Shown here in pieces: positions 36,981 through 49,590 of a stretch of 64,000 nt of DNA (within the stretch, counting starts at the first letter, position 1; each line of letters begins with the position of its first letter). The position numbers and the translations under genes are program-made. The notes under the pieces were generated by a model, which saw only the letters and a program-made list of their open reading frames with translations, searched no databases and was not told where the DNA came from. Location: positions 11,290,862 through 11,354,861 of the forward strand of contig OX326959.1 of assembly GCA_946800325.1 (NCBI GenBank). The letters are read 5' to 3'. The DNA is from Luzula sylvatica. Taxonomy: Eukaryota > Streptophyta > Magnoliopsida > Poales > Juncaceae.

Positions 36981-39900
36981 ATGACGGCCCCAAATGGAAT
37001 CCAGAAAGAGGTACCCTTTTTTATTTTAGACATAATTTCATAATTTGATAAAAATAATTTTCTTTTTCTTTTTGAATTTTGAAATATTTAGAGTAAATTT
37101 GATCAGAAAAATCTGATACCAATTGCATGGCAAAGGAAATTAGATGATGATGACAAAAATCTCAAAAGTTTCGGAGGTTCTTCTCTAACTATGAGCGAAA
37201 AATTAGAAATTGTAAGTAATTTTTTTCTCAAAAAATCCATTAATATTAATTTAATTCTGTTCTTATAATTTCAAAAATTTCTAATCAGGGACCAAGGCTT
37301 ATTCGGTTGGTGCGTTCACACATCCATGAAGCCTCACAAGTAGGGGTGTCAACGGTTCGGATCCGGTTCGGATAGTGGTCATACCAGATCCATATCCATA
37401 TTGTCGGATCCGGATACGGTTCGGATAATAAACGGATACGGATACGGTTCGGATATTGTCGGATACGGATACAGATACGGTTCTGTTTCGGATATTAAAA
37501 CGGATACTATGTTATCATAACGTAACTTACTTTTTAGTTATAAATATATATAATTTGTGACATTAACGATAAATATGATTATATTTAAACATAATTTTAC
37601 GATTGTGAGTTAAATCACTTACAAATCATTAATTTGTATATGATTTTTCGACTAATATCAATTATAATACATAAAATAATATATAATATGAGTATCCGGA
37701 TCCGGTTTCGGATACTCGAATCTAGTTTCGAGTATCCGGATCCTAAAAATATCCGGATCCGGAACACGGATCCGGTTCCCGCACCAAAACCGAATATCGA
37801 ATCCGGTTCCGGATCTTAAAATTAGCAACCAGATCCATATCCGGATCCACTCGGATTCGGATATTTTTTTCGAATCCGGATATTTTTTTCGAATCCGGAT
37901 ATTTTTTTCGGATACGGTTCGGGTCGGTTCGGGCAATATCCACGCCATTGACATCCCTACTCACAAGGCCGAGTAAGAATTTCGTAAAACCTTTATCAAT
38001 TCCACCCTTCCTTTTTTTACAATTTCAATTTCCATATATAATCGAATTAATTTTTAACTTTTTAGGCTTCGGTTTGGAACCCCTTCCAGAAATTTCTTGA
38101 CAAGCCTTGCGTTGGGGTCCCACTTGGTGGTGTCGGGTAAATATTTATGCACAAATTAAGGGCCTATATGAAAAAATTGCACGTGGACTATATAACTTGC
38201 TAATAATTATGTAATTACTAATTTACAGTGCTGGAAGTATAGGGAGAAGTTACAAGGGCTATTTTCAAAATTTCCAATTATTTCCACAAGAATCTGAGGA
38301 AAGCAGGATTTTAGCAAATCAATTTTCAGTAAGCTTTATTTATTTTTAATTTTTACAATATTTGAATTTGACCCCAAATTTTCACCAAAATTGTTGTTCC
38401 TAACTTTTTTTTTTTTTTTTTAAATTTTTTAGGCTTTTATTTCAAGACCCGATGGTAGAAAATATTCTACTGTATTATCTCCAAAGAGCCCTGAAATTAA
38501 TTCCAAGTAAGAACTAATTTATTTTGTATTAAACAATATCGTTTAATTATTTCAATACTTAATTACGTATAAATTATATTTATTTTCAGGAAAAATAAAA
38601 GTTCTTATATTAATTCTTGGGACTGGAATCTTAATGAAAATAAATGCACTTATCATGCATTGTATCCAAGATCATGGACCGTTTATGATGGTAATGAATT
38701 AACTCCGAGATTTTAACTCTAAACTTGATGAAAATTTGATTGTTTTATGTTAAATTTTTGTAGGCCAACCCGATCCAGAAATAAAAATTACGAGTCGTCA
38801 AATTTCACCATTTATTCCTCATAATTATAAAGAGAGTAGTTATCCTGCTGCGGTTTTTACTTTTGAGGTACTCATAATTCTCTCAAATATATTTTATAAG
38901 TATTTTATAAAATCCCCTATATTTTGGATTTTGAAAAAGAAAACCCAAAATATTTACAGAGTAATTGAAATTATCATTTTTTGTGTCATTTATGTTAATT
39001 AATTTTATCAATTATTGTAGATATCTAATTCGGGGAGTGAATCCGCGGATGTTACTTTGCTCTTTACTTGGGCTGTATGTCTTAAATCAAAAAATATAAT
39101 TATTTTTAATAATGTTTTTGTTCATTTTTTTTGCCAATTCTTTTTATTTATTTATTTCGAATAAAATTCTTTTAACAATTTAAATGGTGATTTATGTTTT
39201 ATGTTTTTACAGAATTCAGTTGGTGGGAAGTCAGAATTTACTGGAAATCATTCCAACTCCAAAATGAAGTGAGCTTATTAATATCGCAATATAAACACAA
39301 CTATAACGTCTTTTTAACCGAAGGTTTAATATTATTTGTTTCTTCAGTTTAATCAATGTAATTTTTTTTACAGGGTACAGGATGGTGTGCATGGAGTTCT
39401 ATTACACCATAGGTAATTAATTAAATCTCTTGTCTTAAACCAAATGAATATTTCATCAAGTAGAACATAAGGGACATATATGAATTTTTTCCAAAATAAA
39501 GATACGTGAATAAATTATAACTTGAATTAATTACATATTTATAGAACCGAGGGTCAAAAATCTCCCGTAACATTTGCAATAGCGGCTCAAGAAACCGAGG
39601 AGGTCAAAGTTTCAACTTGTCCGAGTTTTTTAATTAGCGGTAAATCCAAGGAATTTAACGCCGAATATATGTGGAATCAAATCAAAGAGGTCAGTTTTAT
39701 TATGCATTTATCACTCTTTTATAATGTTAAAAATATATCAAAGTATTGTCCAAATAATTCCTATACGTATCCTATTTGTTTTATCTAAGTTTTACTAATC
39801 TATTTGGCATTAATGAAATATTTGAATTTTATTTGTAACATACTTATCTTTTTGTCGGAGTGATTAAATAAAAAATATGTTATTGATTTGTAATATAGTT

Positions 39901-42735
39901 ATTATTGTTTTATTGTAGCATGGAACATTTGATCATCTTGGATCGATGGAAGAATCTCAGCCGTTGGGCCGTGGATCTTCAATTGGAGCCGCGATTGCGG
40001 GCACAGTAACAGTACCGGGTCAAGGAACCCGCACCATTACCTTCTCTCTGGCATGGGCTTGTCCAAAAGTTATATTTAATAGCGGTATGACTTATCACAG
40101 GTAAGCAACAAAAAAGTAAAATTTGAAACTTTCTTGTTTTTTTAGAGGTTTTCTAAGGAAAATTTAAATTTTGAACAAATAGACGGTACACGAGATTTTA
40201 TGGTACGGATGCGGACACGGCTGCTGCTAATCTCGCTCGTGACGCTCTTTTTCGTAAGATTTGAATCTATAACTTTTGTAATATTAAGCTTTTTTTGTAA
40301 ACTTTTTATATGATACTTGAATAATTAATTTTTGAAACTAGATCACGCTAATTGGGAGAAACAAATCGATGATTGGCAAAGGCCCATATTGAATGATGCA
40401 CGACTTCCTGAGTGGTACTTTTGAAATTTAGTTTTGTAACATTCAATTTTTGTTTATATAACTAGCTTGGTAGTTCTATGAGGTTCAAATTATAATTATG
40501 AATTGTTTTAGGTACTTATTGGCACTTTTTAACGAGCTATATTACCTGAATGCCGGAGGCTCAATTTGGACAGGTAGCATAATATTCCTTTTAACAAATT
40601 TGATAAGTTAGTGTTAATATGTACAACTTAATCGAAAATCATTTTCTCTCTCTGTGAAGTAAATAAACAATTATGATTGCTATATAACATTTTCAGTATG
40701 TAACTGATCAATATAAATATTTTATCTATGCAAATATACAACAAGCACAAAATTTGACGCATAGAACTGGTATATTGACTATATGCATCCTAATATTTAG
40801 CAAAATAAAAGAAAGATTCCTCATGAATAACATTTAATCATTAAATAATCCTAAATTTTTTCAGATGGATTACCGCCAGTACAAAGTTTAGCGACCATCG
40901 ACTCTACAAAATTTTCACTTAAACATCAGAAGAGTTCTTTAGATGGAGTTTTGCAAAATATGACCACGATAAGTGAGAATATACAATCTCCAATCGCCTC
41001 AAATGCTGCATTTGGGCCATTATTGCTCGAAGCGGGCGAAGAAAATATCGGCCAATTTTTATATTTGGAGGGAAAAGAGTACCAAATGTGGAATACTTAT
41101 GATGTGCATTTCTACTCCTCTTTCTCTCTCTTGTATCTTTTTCCCAAACTCGAATTGAGCATTCAAAGGGACTTCGCTATGGCGGTTAAAATGCACGATC
41201 CTGAAAAGGTGTGGATAATTAACGGAAAATATGCACCGAGAAAGGTACTATTGTGTCTTATTATTTACTTTTGACGCATTCTTTGTTAATATTTACTTTT
41301 TATGTTAATTAACAGGTACTTGGTGCAGTACCCCACGATTTAGGGCTTAACAATCCATGGTTTGAAGTGAATTCTTATGCTCTTCATAATTCAAATAGAT
41401 GGAAGGATTTAAACCCCAAGTTTGTCTTGCAAGTTTATAGGTAAAACTCTACCTTCATTTTCTAATTTACCATTGTTCATGTCTTCATGATCCAAATATT
41501 TGATAGGGACACTATAACAACGGGCGATACATCATTTGCTAAATCCGTGTGGCCATCCGTGTACCTAGCAATGGCCTACATGGAACAATTTGACAAAGAC
41601 AAAGACGGAATGATAGAAAACGAAGGATTTCCAGATCAAACATACGATATGTGGAAGGCAGAGGGCGTCAGTGCGTATTCTGGCGGACTCTGGTTGGCCG
41701 CGTTGCAGGCCACGTCAGCGATGGCGAGAATTGTTGGGGACAAAGTTTCCGAGGAGTACTTTTGGGAGCGGTATGAAAAAGCTAAGGGCGTTTATGCAAA
41801 ATTGTGGAATGGAACGTACTTTAATTATGACAATTTCGGGGGTCCTATGAGCTCGTGGATTCATGCCGATCAACTCGCTGGACAATGGTATAAAGAATGA
41901 TTTTGTGCAAAGTTATAATCTCATTAAATTCTACAATTTGACAGGTATGCGAGAGCATGTGGTCTCGAGCCAATAGTAGACGAGGATCAAATACGCGGTG
42001 CATTCGAGACGATATACAAATTCAATGTTATGAAGGTGAATGATGGGAAGATTGGGGCTATAAATGGAATAAAACCAGACGGTACGACTGATGGAACGAC
42101 GGTACAAGCGAGAGAGGTATGGCCCGGTGTGACCTTTGGTATTGCGGCCGCCATGATCCAAGAGGGAATGGCCGAGACAGGGTTTAAGACCGCACAGGGC
42201 GCCTGCGAAACAATTTGGTCTAAAGACGGTTTTGGGTACTATTCCTTTGTTTAATATTGTTTTTTCTTATTTTTCAAGTAATACTAAATTACTAATAATA
42301 ACTATAATAATAATAATAATGTGGTTTGTACCATTATAAGTTCATATCTACAAATTATCGTAAAATTTCGTTCTTACTAATTTCCTTTCAATAAATAATA
42401 GAGACAAACAAAAATTTCCATTTTTTTTGTTGCTAAATTTTGGTTTATTTTCGAAAATTTGAAGGTACGCATTTCAAACACCAGAAGCATGGACACAAGA
42501 CGGGGAATATCGATCGATTGACTACATGCGGCCCTTAGCCATTTGGGCAATGCAATTTGCATTATCGCCCCCTAAACTCCATGAAGGAATGAAAGCAAAC
42601 GAATCAGTTAACCAAGATGGTTCTCTAAATCAAGATGATTTCGACAAGGTCGCAAATTTTCTAAGGCTTCCGCAGGAGAAGGAATTGAAAAGTAAATTCC
42701 GAGTAATATATGACATTATTCGTCAGAGTTTCTGA
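36981..42735 (+). CDS. GBA2-like: Non-lysosomal glucosylceramidase (GH116), 21 exons, exon 3 split by a hAT
   Basis: Exons: 36981-37010, 37107-37211, 37289-37340 plus 37968-37972, 38066-38136, 38229-38328, 38433-38506, 38590-38690, 38764-38867, 39021-39074, 39213-39268, 39374-39412, 39545-39689, 39919-40100, 40183-40253, 40342-40414, 40512-40573, 40865-41244, 41316-41440, 41507-41887, 41945-42235, 42465-42735. All phases join. Without the insertion they total 2772 bases, 923 residues, close to plant family members of about 950. The enzyme removes glucose from glucosylceramide at membranes (family role). Diagnostic motifs: [55 protein letters not shown] (about residue 510; holds the probable nucleophile Glu) and [13 protein letters not shown] (about 650; probable acid/base Asp). 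The insertion adds 627 bases with a stop in frame soon after entry, so unspliced readthrough fails. Skipping exon 3 (57 bases) would keep frame. Either a damaged gene or a recent insertion allele. Confidence 0.9.
37341..37959. mobile_element. hAT element inserted in exon 3 of the GH116 gene (619 bp)
   Basis: Ends TAGGGGTGTCAACGG and, inverted, TAGGGATGTCAATGG are flanked by the exact 8-bp duplication ctcacaag (37333-37340, 37960-37967). The inverted GH116 copy at 51578-51634 has a single cctcacaaggcc, a perfect empty site. The interior is full of ATCCGGATCC and GGTTCGGATA motifs near both ends; the centre is AT-rich. No transposase. Confidence 0.95.
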
Positions 42736-42892
42736 GTAAATTACTTAGATATATGATATAGATAAAAAAGGGAAATTTTTACTGTTAGACACAAATAAAA
42801 TAAAAATTACAACAATAGCCGTGCTGTAAAAATAGGAAATGACAATAAGGCCGAGACCTTGATTTTCCTTGATATTTGACCTCATATTGTAT

Positions 42893-43375
42893 CATTATAC
42901 GCATCCGATATTTATATTATTAAAGAAGAAAATAAATATAAAAATAAATACTATATTTCATTTTTAAATCTAAGAAAAATATATTTGCTTTACAAAATAA
43001 ATGTGTGCCTATTAAAAAATATTCATATTTTATAAAAATGATATATCTAATATTATTTTATTTCTTAAATAGGCACACATTTATTTTATAAAATACTATT
43101 GGATATACATAATAATGTCATTTTTGGGAAATAAAATACTATTTGGTATATTATTTTATAATATACTATCGGATTCGTGTATCTTATGTGATTTATTTGA
43201 GAAATAAAATACTATTTGATATATTATTTTATAAAATATGAATATTTTTAATAGGCACACATTTATTTTTAAAGAAAATATGATTTTCTAAGATTTAGTA
43301 ATGAAATATAATATTTATTTTGATTTCTCTTTTGAATAATATAAATATTAGATATACATAATAATGTCATTTTTG
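42893..43375. repeat. Long foldback element 3' of the GH116 gene
   Basis: The left arm (ccgatatttatattatt, then aaataaatgtgtgcctatta at about 43000-43020) recurs inverted in the right arm (taataggcacacatttattt at about 43250-43270; aataatataaatatta at 43335-43350). The arms pair over most of their length with short internal direct repeats (aaatactatttg). It lies about 160 bases beyond the GH116 stop codon. It may be a MITE; no target duplication was identified. Confidence 0.65.
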
Positions 43376-43604
43376 ATATTTCCAAACTATTTAATCTAAT
43401 TTGGTTAATTTTAAACTAAATTAGTCTTAACAAATTTTTTGCATGAATGAAGCACCATTCAAAAGTTCATATTTTTCCCACGTGAATGAATCTTTGTGAC
43501 AATGGAAAAAGCCATAAAGCCATAACATCACATCTGGAAAGAAAATCTGAATCTGTCACAAGTTTTTGGTAACTTCCTTCTCCATTCTCTTCGTTTCCGT
43601 CGCC

Positions 43605-43628
43605 TCTCTCTCTCTCTCTCTCTCTCTC
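43605..43628. repeat. (CT)n microsatellite in the B3 gene 5' leader
   Basis: About twelve CT units stand just upstream of the B3 start codon at 43649. CT runs are common in plant 5' leaders and core promoters. Confidence 0.85.
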
Positions 43629-43648
43629 ATTTTGTGTTGTTAAAGGAG

Positions 43649-45316
43649 ATGGAGAAAGATGGTTTGGAGTTGGCTGAAGTGAAGAAGCATTTTTTCAAAG
43701 TTCTCGTTGGAGATTTTACTACTTGTCTGGTAAGATTTTTTCACCTTCGAAATCTCTTAGTTTCTCTCTGAATTTTTTTGATGTTCCACTTTCACCCAGA
43801 ATATTGAGCTTCTTTTTGGGGTTTGTTTGATTATTTTAAATCATAAATTGGCAATGTAATATATATTACCAAGTTTTTTTTGTTTTCTCGGTTCGGATGT
43901 GTAGAGAATTCCGCCCCAATTTGTCAAGAACTTAATGGATGAAAAGGAAGGAGAAATCAATCGTTCAAATTCAGTGCCTGCTAAAATTGAGGGTCCAAGT
44001 GGAAAAATTTGGCATGTCAAAATTGAAAAGAAGATGGATGGATTGTTTTTCACCGCGGGATGGCTGAAATTCGTAAAAGATCACATTCTACACGAACATG
44101 AATTCTTGGTTTTCAGATACAACGGTAATTTCCATTTCTCGATTTTGATTTTTTCCACAAGTGGATGCGAGAAAGAAGAAAGGATTAGAGAAACACCCGT
44201 CACTCGTGAAAAGGAAAAGAAATCATCTCAGAGGAGGGAAACGGAGACGACCATCGAAGAGAGAGAAAGCCAAGAAAGAGGGAGTGATGTTTTGGTGACT
44301 CCACAAGAGAAATTGAAACCAAAGAAGGATTGCGAAATCGCAGTTAGTTCTGAAGAAAAGAATGAAGAGACAAACAAACTGGACAGCGATTGTGAAATAA
44401 TAGTGAATCGCCGCGAGGCAAAGAAACAAGTGAACTATGAAGAGATAATGAAATTCGTCAGAGATTGTCAAAACCTAGCAACGAAGAAGCGTGCTAAAGA
44501 TTTCGATTTGAAATCGTTATTATCTGCAAAAAGAAAGAAGTCCACAATAGAAGAGACTCTTTTCAAGCTGAAAAAGGAGATCAATAAAGATTACAAAGAT
44601 CAATTTGGAAATTCCTCTCCCGATTCCAATGTCACCACCAATAAAGACGGTACTTTATTCGACATTCGATTGTTCAAAGTTTATGTTCCATTTTTTTGTT
44701 TTATTTAAAGCTAAATAAATTTTGTATCATTTCAGGTAGTAGTAATAATGGCTCGTCGTCGTCAAAGCAGAAAGTCCTTAACGAGGAAGAAGAAGTTGAA
44801 GAAATAACAATAAGCGATGATGTGCCCTCGCACATGACAAATTATGATGGATTAGTGAACTGCGAAGGGGATTTGAAATCAGTCAAAGCCGCCATGTCCT
44901 TTCAATCAAAATTCCCCTCTTTAGTTATTCATATAACTCGTTACATGGCCAAACGATACAGTCGAATGGTAATGAATTAAACTCATATGCAAGTAATCTT
45001 TGCTATATAATGAATAATTTAAAATAAAATAAAAACAAAATTATGTACATCATGTATACCCTTTATTTCAATATCCGTGCAGAGATTCCCTAACAAGTTT
45101 TCGAGAACGTACTTGCCGAGCAAGAAAACGGTGTTTACTTTGCACGACACACGTGGACAAGAATGGCCCGTAGAGTATGCACCGCACGTTGGATCGTTAA
45201 TCAGTGGTTGGCATGCTTTCAAGCAAAGAAATTTATTAGAGGAGGATGATTGTTGTGGTTTTGAGCTCGTAAAACCAACCGAATTTCAAGTTCATATCTT
45301 CCGTGCTTCCGGGTAG
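43649..45316 (+). CDS. REM-like protein with two B3 DNA-binding domains, apparently intact
   Basis: Exons 43649-43729, 43905-44649, 44736-44968 and 45083-45316 join in phase to 1293 bases (430 residues). The start ATG follows a CT-rich leader and is the first codon of an N-terminal B3 domain (HFFKVLVGDFTTCL, then IPPQFVKNLM, WHVKIEKKMDGLFFTAGW, FLVFRYNGNFHFSILIF; residues about 13-112). The middle is charged and rich in Glu, Lys and Arg. A second B3 domain occupies about 330-430 (FPNKFSRTYLP, VFTLHDTRGQEW, SGWHAFKQRNLLEEDDCCGF). Proteins of this layout are plant nuclear DNA-binding factors of the REM class, many expressed in reproductive tissue (family knowledge); the target here is unknown. 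Exons 3 and 4 and half of exon 2 are duplicated as a pseudogene at 10276-11088. The stop codon overlaps the end of the second B3 strand set, as usual for the family. Confidence 0.9.
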
Positions 45317-45925
45317 GGTTAACGATTTTTAAGATATTGTCGTAATAATAAGTTTGTGTATGGACGGTTAAATTTTCTTCTGTTCGTGCTCGTGATTTGG
45401 TCTATCTGAACAATTTTTGTTACGAAGCTATGTAAATGCTTAGTTCCTTTTGCTAACTTATTTTAAGAGAATGAAATTATTTATATATTCATCGACAATG
45501 AAGCTATGACATGCATTAAATATTAATCCCAATTGTAAATCCTAAATCACGCACAAATTGTAATATATTTTCATCTCAGGTCACATTAATTATACTTCTC
45601 ACTTTGCCGAGCCCATTCAAATAGAAAATATAGCAGCCATTTCCCAACTTCTATAAAAAAGACTGCTACAAAAAACAGGCTCACAATATGTCTAGAGAAG
45701 TAATTAACAAACTTGCTCCTCTGTTTCGTCAACACAAACATAGACTCCAGTGAAAAGGCCTCCAGTTTCGCCGTTCAGTTCATCGTTACCAGTTCTACTT
45801 GTTCCTATGAATATACTCGAGATGGTAGTTAACAGTGTCATGGGAAATTATCATCCCTCATAAAAAAAATATCACATTTCAAATGTTTGAAACTAAATGC
45901 AAGACGTACCTCACCTGATTAGCAG
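45317..45925. other. 3' flank of the B3 gene, no gene
   Basis: Colinear with 11089-11814 except for about 160 bases missing here and about 60 extra bases at 45805-45870. No coding frame. Confidence 0.65.
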
Positions 45926-46050
45926 CAGTGGCGGATCTGGGGGGGGGGCGAGCGGGAGACCCCCCCTCCCTATGAAATCAAGAACCGACATGTTAGCAGA
46001 AAAATAAGGTAATTTTGTTCGTTTGGAAAATAATAAATATGATAAATTTG

Positions 46051-48330
46051 CAATGTTAGGATGCTTATAAGCAGTGTTCTGGAAATCGGCCTTGGCGGCC
46101 GATTAATCACCGATTAATCGGTAGTCGAGGGTCCGCCGTCGAGATAAACCCTTGGCGTTTTGTGCTTGGCGGATTTCCGCCAAGCGGCCGCCAAGGGTCC
46201 GCCAAGACCGCCAAGCCACCGCCGAGCCGATTTTTAGATGTGTACAGTTTTTTTTTTTTTTTTTTTTTTTTTGCAATTTTTTTTTTTTTTTTTTTTTTTA
46301 TTTTTTCTTAAATTGCCAACGGGTACATAGTCTAGTTTGTTGAATGTGAAGCACAAAAAATCATATATTATAAGAGGTTGTGAGATACTATTCAAAATAA
46401 TGATCGTTTTTGTTATGGATTGCCAATGGATTTTCATTGACATCAAAAAAATTAGACATCAATAATGAAAACGATCGTTTGTCGGATACTATTCAAAAAA
46501 ATATATTTGGACTACATTTTTTCATATATATATATATTTTTGAGTTTATGTTAGTTTAGTGACGTAGTGTATTTTGTTACTTAAATTATTTAAAACTTAT
46601 TAAAAAAACTGTGATTTGTAATTTTGTTTAATTAATTTAAATATTAAATATAAAAAAATAAAAATCCGCCGAGGTCCGCCGAGATTCCCGATTAATCCCG
46701 ATTAATCATTCTTGGCGCTTGATGGTCGTCTGCCGACCAGCGAGCGCCGAGCGATTTCTGGAACATTGCTTATAAGTAAGTTGAGCAAATCTGACCTTGA
46801 TGCTTATTAGTAAAATTACAACGACGACTCAATGGCTGGAGTAAAAAATTACTATCTCTTGCTGGTCGACTGCAGCTAATTAATTCAGTCATTACGAGCA
46901 CCTTAATTTATTTTATGTCAGCTTTTAAGCTCCCAAAATGGTTTATTAAGAAAGTTACAAAAATGCAACGAGCGTTCTTCTGGCATGGTGGAAATGATTC
47001 GAGAAGACCATTTGCAATGTTAGGATGGAAATCCATCTGCCTCGAAAAATCAGCGGGTGGATTGGGGGTCAAGGATCTCGAAATGTTTAATGATGCTATA
47101 TTGTATAAATGGGCATGGAAGGCGATTTCAGGAGGAGATGGCCTATGGGCTGAAATTTCTAACTTGTTTCTATGATCCAATTGCTACAATCCTTGGAGAC
47201 AAAGAAAGAACAAGCTCGTTATCTCATTTATTTAAGATATTCCGGTCATATCAGGACTTGTTGCGCTGCTCAATCGATCTTCAAGTGGAAAATGGAGAAA
47301 AAACGAGTTTATGGCACATGAATTGGGACGGCACAAACCTGAAATCCGAATACGCCCAACTATATTCCTTTTCCCTCGACAAACACCTAACTGTTGCTGA
47401 CATTTCACAACACCAGAGCTTGGAGTTAGAAACAACACTATTCAAACAACCACTCTCGGCATTGGCTGATGCTCAATTAACACGACTAACCCGAAGGCTA
47501 AATGAGTTAACTCTTTCTAACTCGGCCGATATTATCTCATGGAGATGGGATAAAGAAGGCCGGTTCTCGACAAAGTCAGCCTACCGTGTACTATCCTTTA
47601 CTGGTATTAAACAACCAACTCTTACAACCTTTTGGCGAGCAAAATTGATGCCCAAGTTAAAACTTTTCGGGTGGAAGGCAATAAAAAATATTTTGCCGAC
47701 AACAGATAATATGAAAAAGAAAAATTGGAGCATGGCCAACATTTGCATAATATGCTATGCAGATGAAGAAACGGGAGCCCACCTATTTGAGACATGCCGA
47801 TATACTGCGAATGTTTGGGGCTTAAGCCCGATGGCCGCGACGGGACCCCCTCATGAATTATATGCGACTATCTTGAATACCGACACCATGGATAATAGCT
47901 CACTCTCGAATAAAAATTTGGCTATATTCATTTATTTTGCAATATGGCGCGAAAGGTGTACGAGAATATTTCAAGGACGAGAAGAATGCGCGGATAAAGT
48001 GATGTCACGAGCTATGGAAGACTACAACTATCATAACTAGGCTTTTAGATCCCTAACCATCAATGCTCGGAAAAATTCGGACCCGACGCGCACAACTTCT
48101 CTGCAGGTTTTAGAAGAAATATAATTTATACTTTATAGAGGATCATTGTTTTCTTTAATTGATGTGTACCGGTATTGGTACCATCTTTTTGATTTTTGCT
48201 CTCTTTTGTTTTGTCTTTTTTAGTTTCATTTTCATTTTGTAAATAAACTTTGATAAATATTTCTTTCCAATTCAATACCAAAGCATGTGGGACATACGAG
48301 CCCACTGCTGTTAATAAAAAAATAAAAAAA
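46051..48330 (+). pseudogene. 5'-truncated LINE, reverse-transcriptase 3' end with poly(A)
   Basis: Translation from about 46800 reads RRLNGWSKKLLSLAGRLQLI, then FKLPKWFIKKVTKMQRAFF and GGLGVKDLEMFNDAILYKWA. After a frameshift near 47150 it continues to 48040 with the zinc-binding region (WDKEGRFSTKSAYRVLSF, LMPKLKLFGWKAIKNILPT, ICIICYADEETGAHLFETC). This is the C-terminal third of a plant L1-type ORF2. A poly(A)-like tail ends at about 48330. Upstream polymerase and endonuclease domains are absent, so the copy is 5'-truncated and dead. The hAT at 46072 interrupts its 5' part. Confidence 0.88.
46072..46768. mobile_element. hAT element nested inside the LINE (697 bp)
   Basis: Ends CAGTGTTCTGGAAATCG and, inverted, CAATGTTCCAGAAATCG are flanked by the exact 8-bp duplication cttataag (46064-46071, 46769-46776). 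Subterminal ccgattaatcaccgattaat repeats and long T tracts at 46249-46300 are inside. A decayed piece of the SINE family lies at about 46318-46440. No transposase. Confidence 0.92.
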
Positions 48331-48491
48331 AATTGTATGCATTCCACAAAGAATAAAGTAGTCTACTGATAAAGTTGCTGTTAGGGAGATGGAAGGTCTC
48401 GAGTTCAATATTTTTGAGCTACATATTTTGATTTTGATTTTTTTATTTTGGACCCCTATATATGGAACCTGGATCCGCTCCTGATTAACAG

Positions 48492-49395
48492 CTCATACAA
48501 ATTATGTCAAGACAGATTTTTTGCGTGACATTCATCTTCTCTTAGTTCCTCGGCTATCTTATTTATATTTGCAATTCACCCTTGCTTCGCACTATGTTCC
48601 TTGATTTTCTCTTTTCCCTCCAATTTACGAATGAAGTGCATCTCTTTCAAAACAAGATCACTTAACCATATTGAAAAATAAATAAGATCCATTTTTACTA
48701 TTTCTACGACAGTTCCATATACTGGAAATATTGTGTCGCCTAGAGCCGGTCCTGAAATTGCAGATATCTGTGATGAATGTTCTTTGAAAACCATTAAAAT
48801 AAAAAATAATATTATTTTTTCAAAAAAATTGATCAAATTAGTTCAAATATACAAAATACTATATATTTATTTAAACTTAAATTTTTTGAATGGTTAAATT
48901 GTATCAATACAGAAGTACTCTATGGAGAAAACAGGTGAACAAACAAAAAAATATATAAAAGAGACAATTTCAAGTTAACCCAACAAATTCAAATAATTAT
49001 AGTAAATAAAAACATTTTATCGAACACCTTAGACACAATCTTTAGAAAATATTTTTTCCTACACATAAACCTCTCATAAAAATGGAGGCCTCGCATTATA
49101 CTACATCGTTGATATAGACAATAAATTTTTTGTGCTTAAAACCTAGATCTCTCGTAATTATGTTCACATTATATGTTAGACATTTCATCGAACATCTTGA
49201 CTACAACATGTAAAAATATATTTCTCTATAAATAAACTTTTCAAAAAAATAGATGTCTTGAACTATATCATTGTTATAACCTATGAAATTTAGTTTTGAA
49301 AACATAAATTCATTATAATTATCTTTGCATTCTATCTTAAACATTTCATCGAACATCTTGACTATAACATGTAAAAATATATTTCTCTATATTCG
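48492..49395. other. Non-coding, duplicated with 12092-12985
   Basis: Near-identical to the unit 1 segment. No gene; only short, unconserved frames. Confidence 0.65.
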
Positions 49396-49590
49396 GACAT
49401 GTTATAGTCGTGTGCGCTTACTATGTCCGGTGACTGGGCGGACCACCTACACTTAGCCAAGTTTGTGTACAACAAGATCTACCACTCCAGCATCGGTATG
49501 ACACCCTTTGAGGCACTATACAGACACCGATTTCTGACTCCAATTGGTTGGGGATCGGTGGGAGTCAGTATTGAGATGCTTGGGTGAAGC
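49396..49590 (+). pseudogene. Ty3/gypsy integrase scrap, copy 2
   Basis: Same integrase-core remnant as 12986-13190 (FVYNKIYHSSIGMTPFEALY after LHLAK), with a 1-base insertion that breaks the frame near 49430. No retrotransposon structure surrounds it. Confidence 0.78.

Larger units (their letters stand above)
45926..48483. mobile_element. hAT MITE (unit 2 copy) invaded by a LINE and a second hAT
   Basis: The outer ends CAGTGGCGGATCTGG and, inverted, CAGGAGCGGATCCAGG and the flanks attagcag/attaacag (45918-45925, 48484-48491) identify the orthologue of 11815-12083. MITE sequence runs from 45926 to about 46050 and resumes at about 48331. Everything between is later insertion. Confidence 0.88.

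Noticed and set aside
37658..37954. Minus-strand 98-codon ORF
   Set aside because: Made of ATCCGGATCC repeats inside the hAT in GH116 exon 3.
44223..44471. Minus-strand ORF opposite B3 exon 2
   Set aside because: Shadow frame caused by the purine-rich charged linker.
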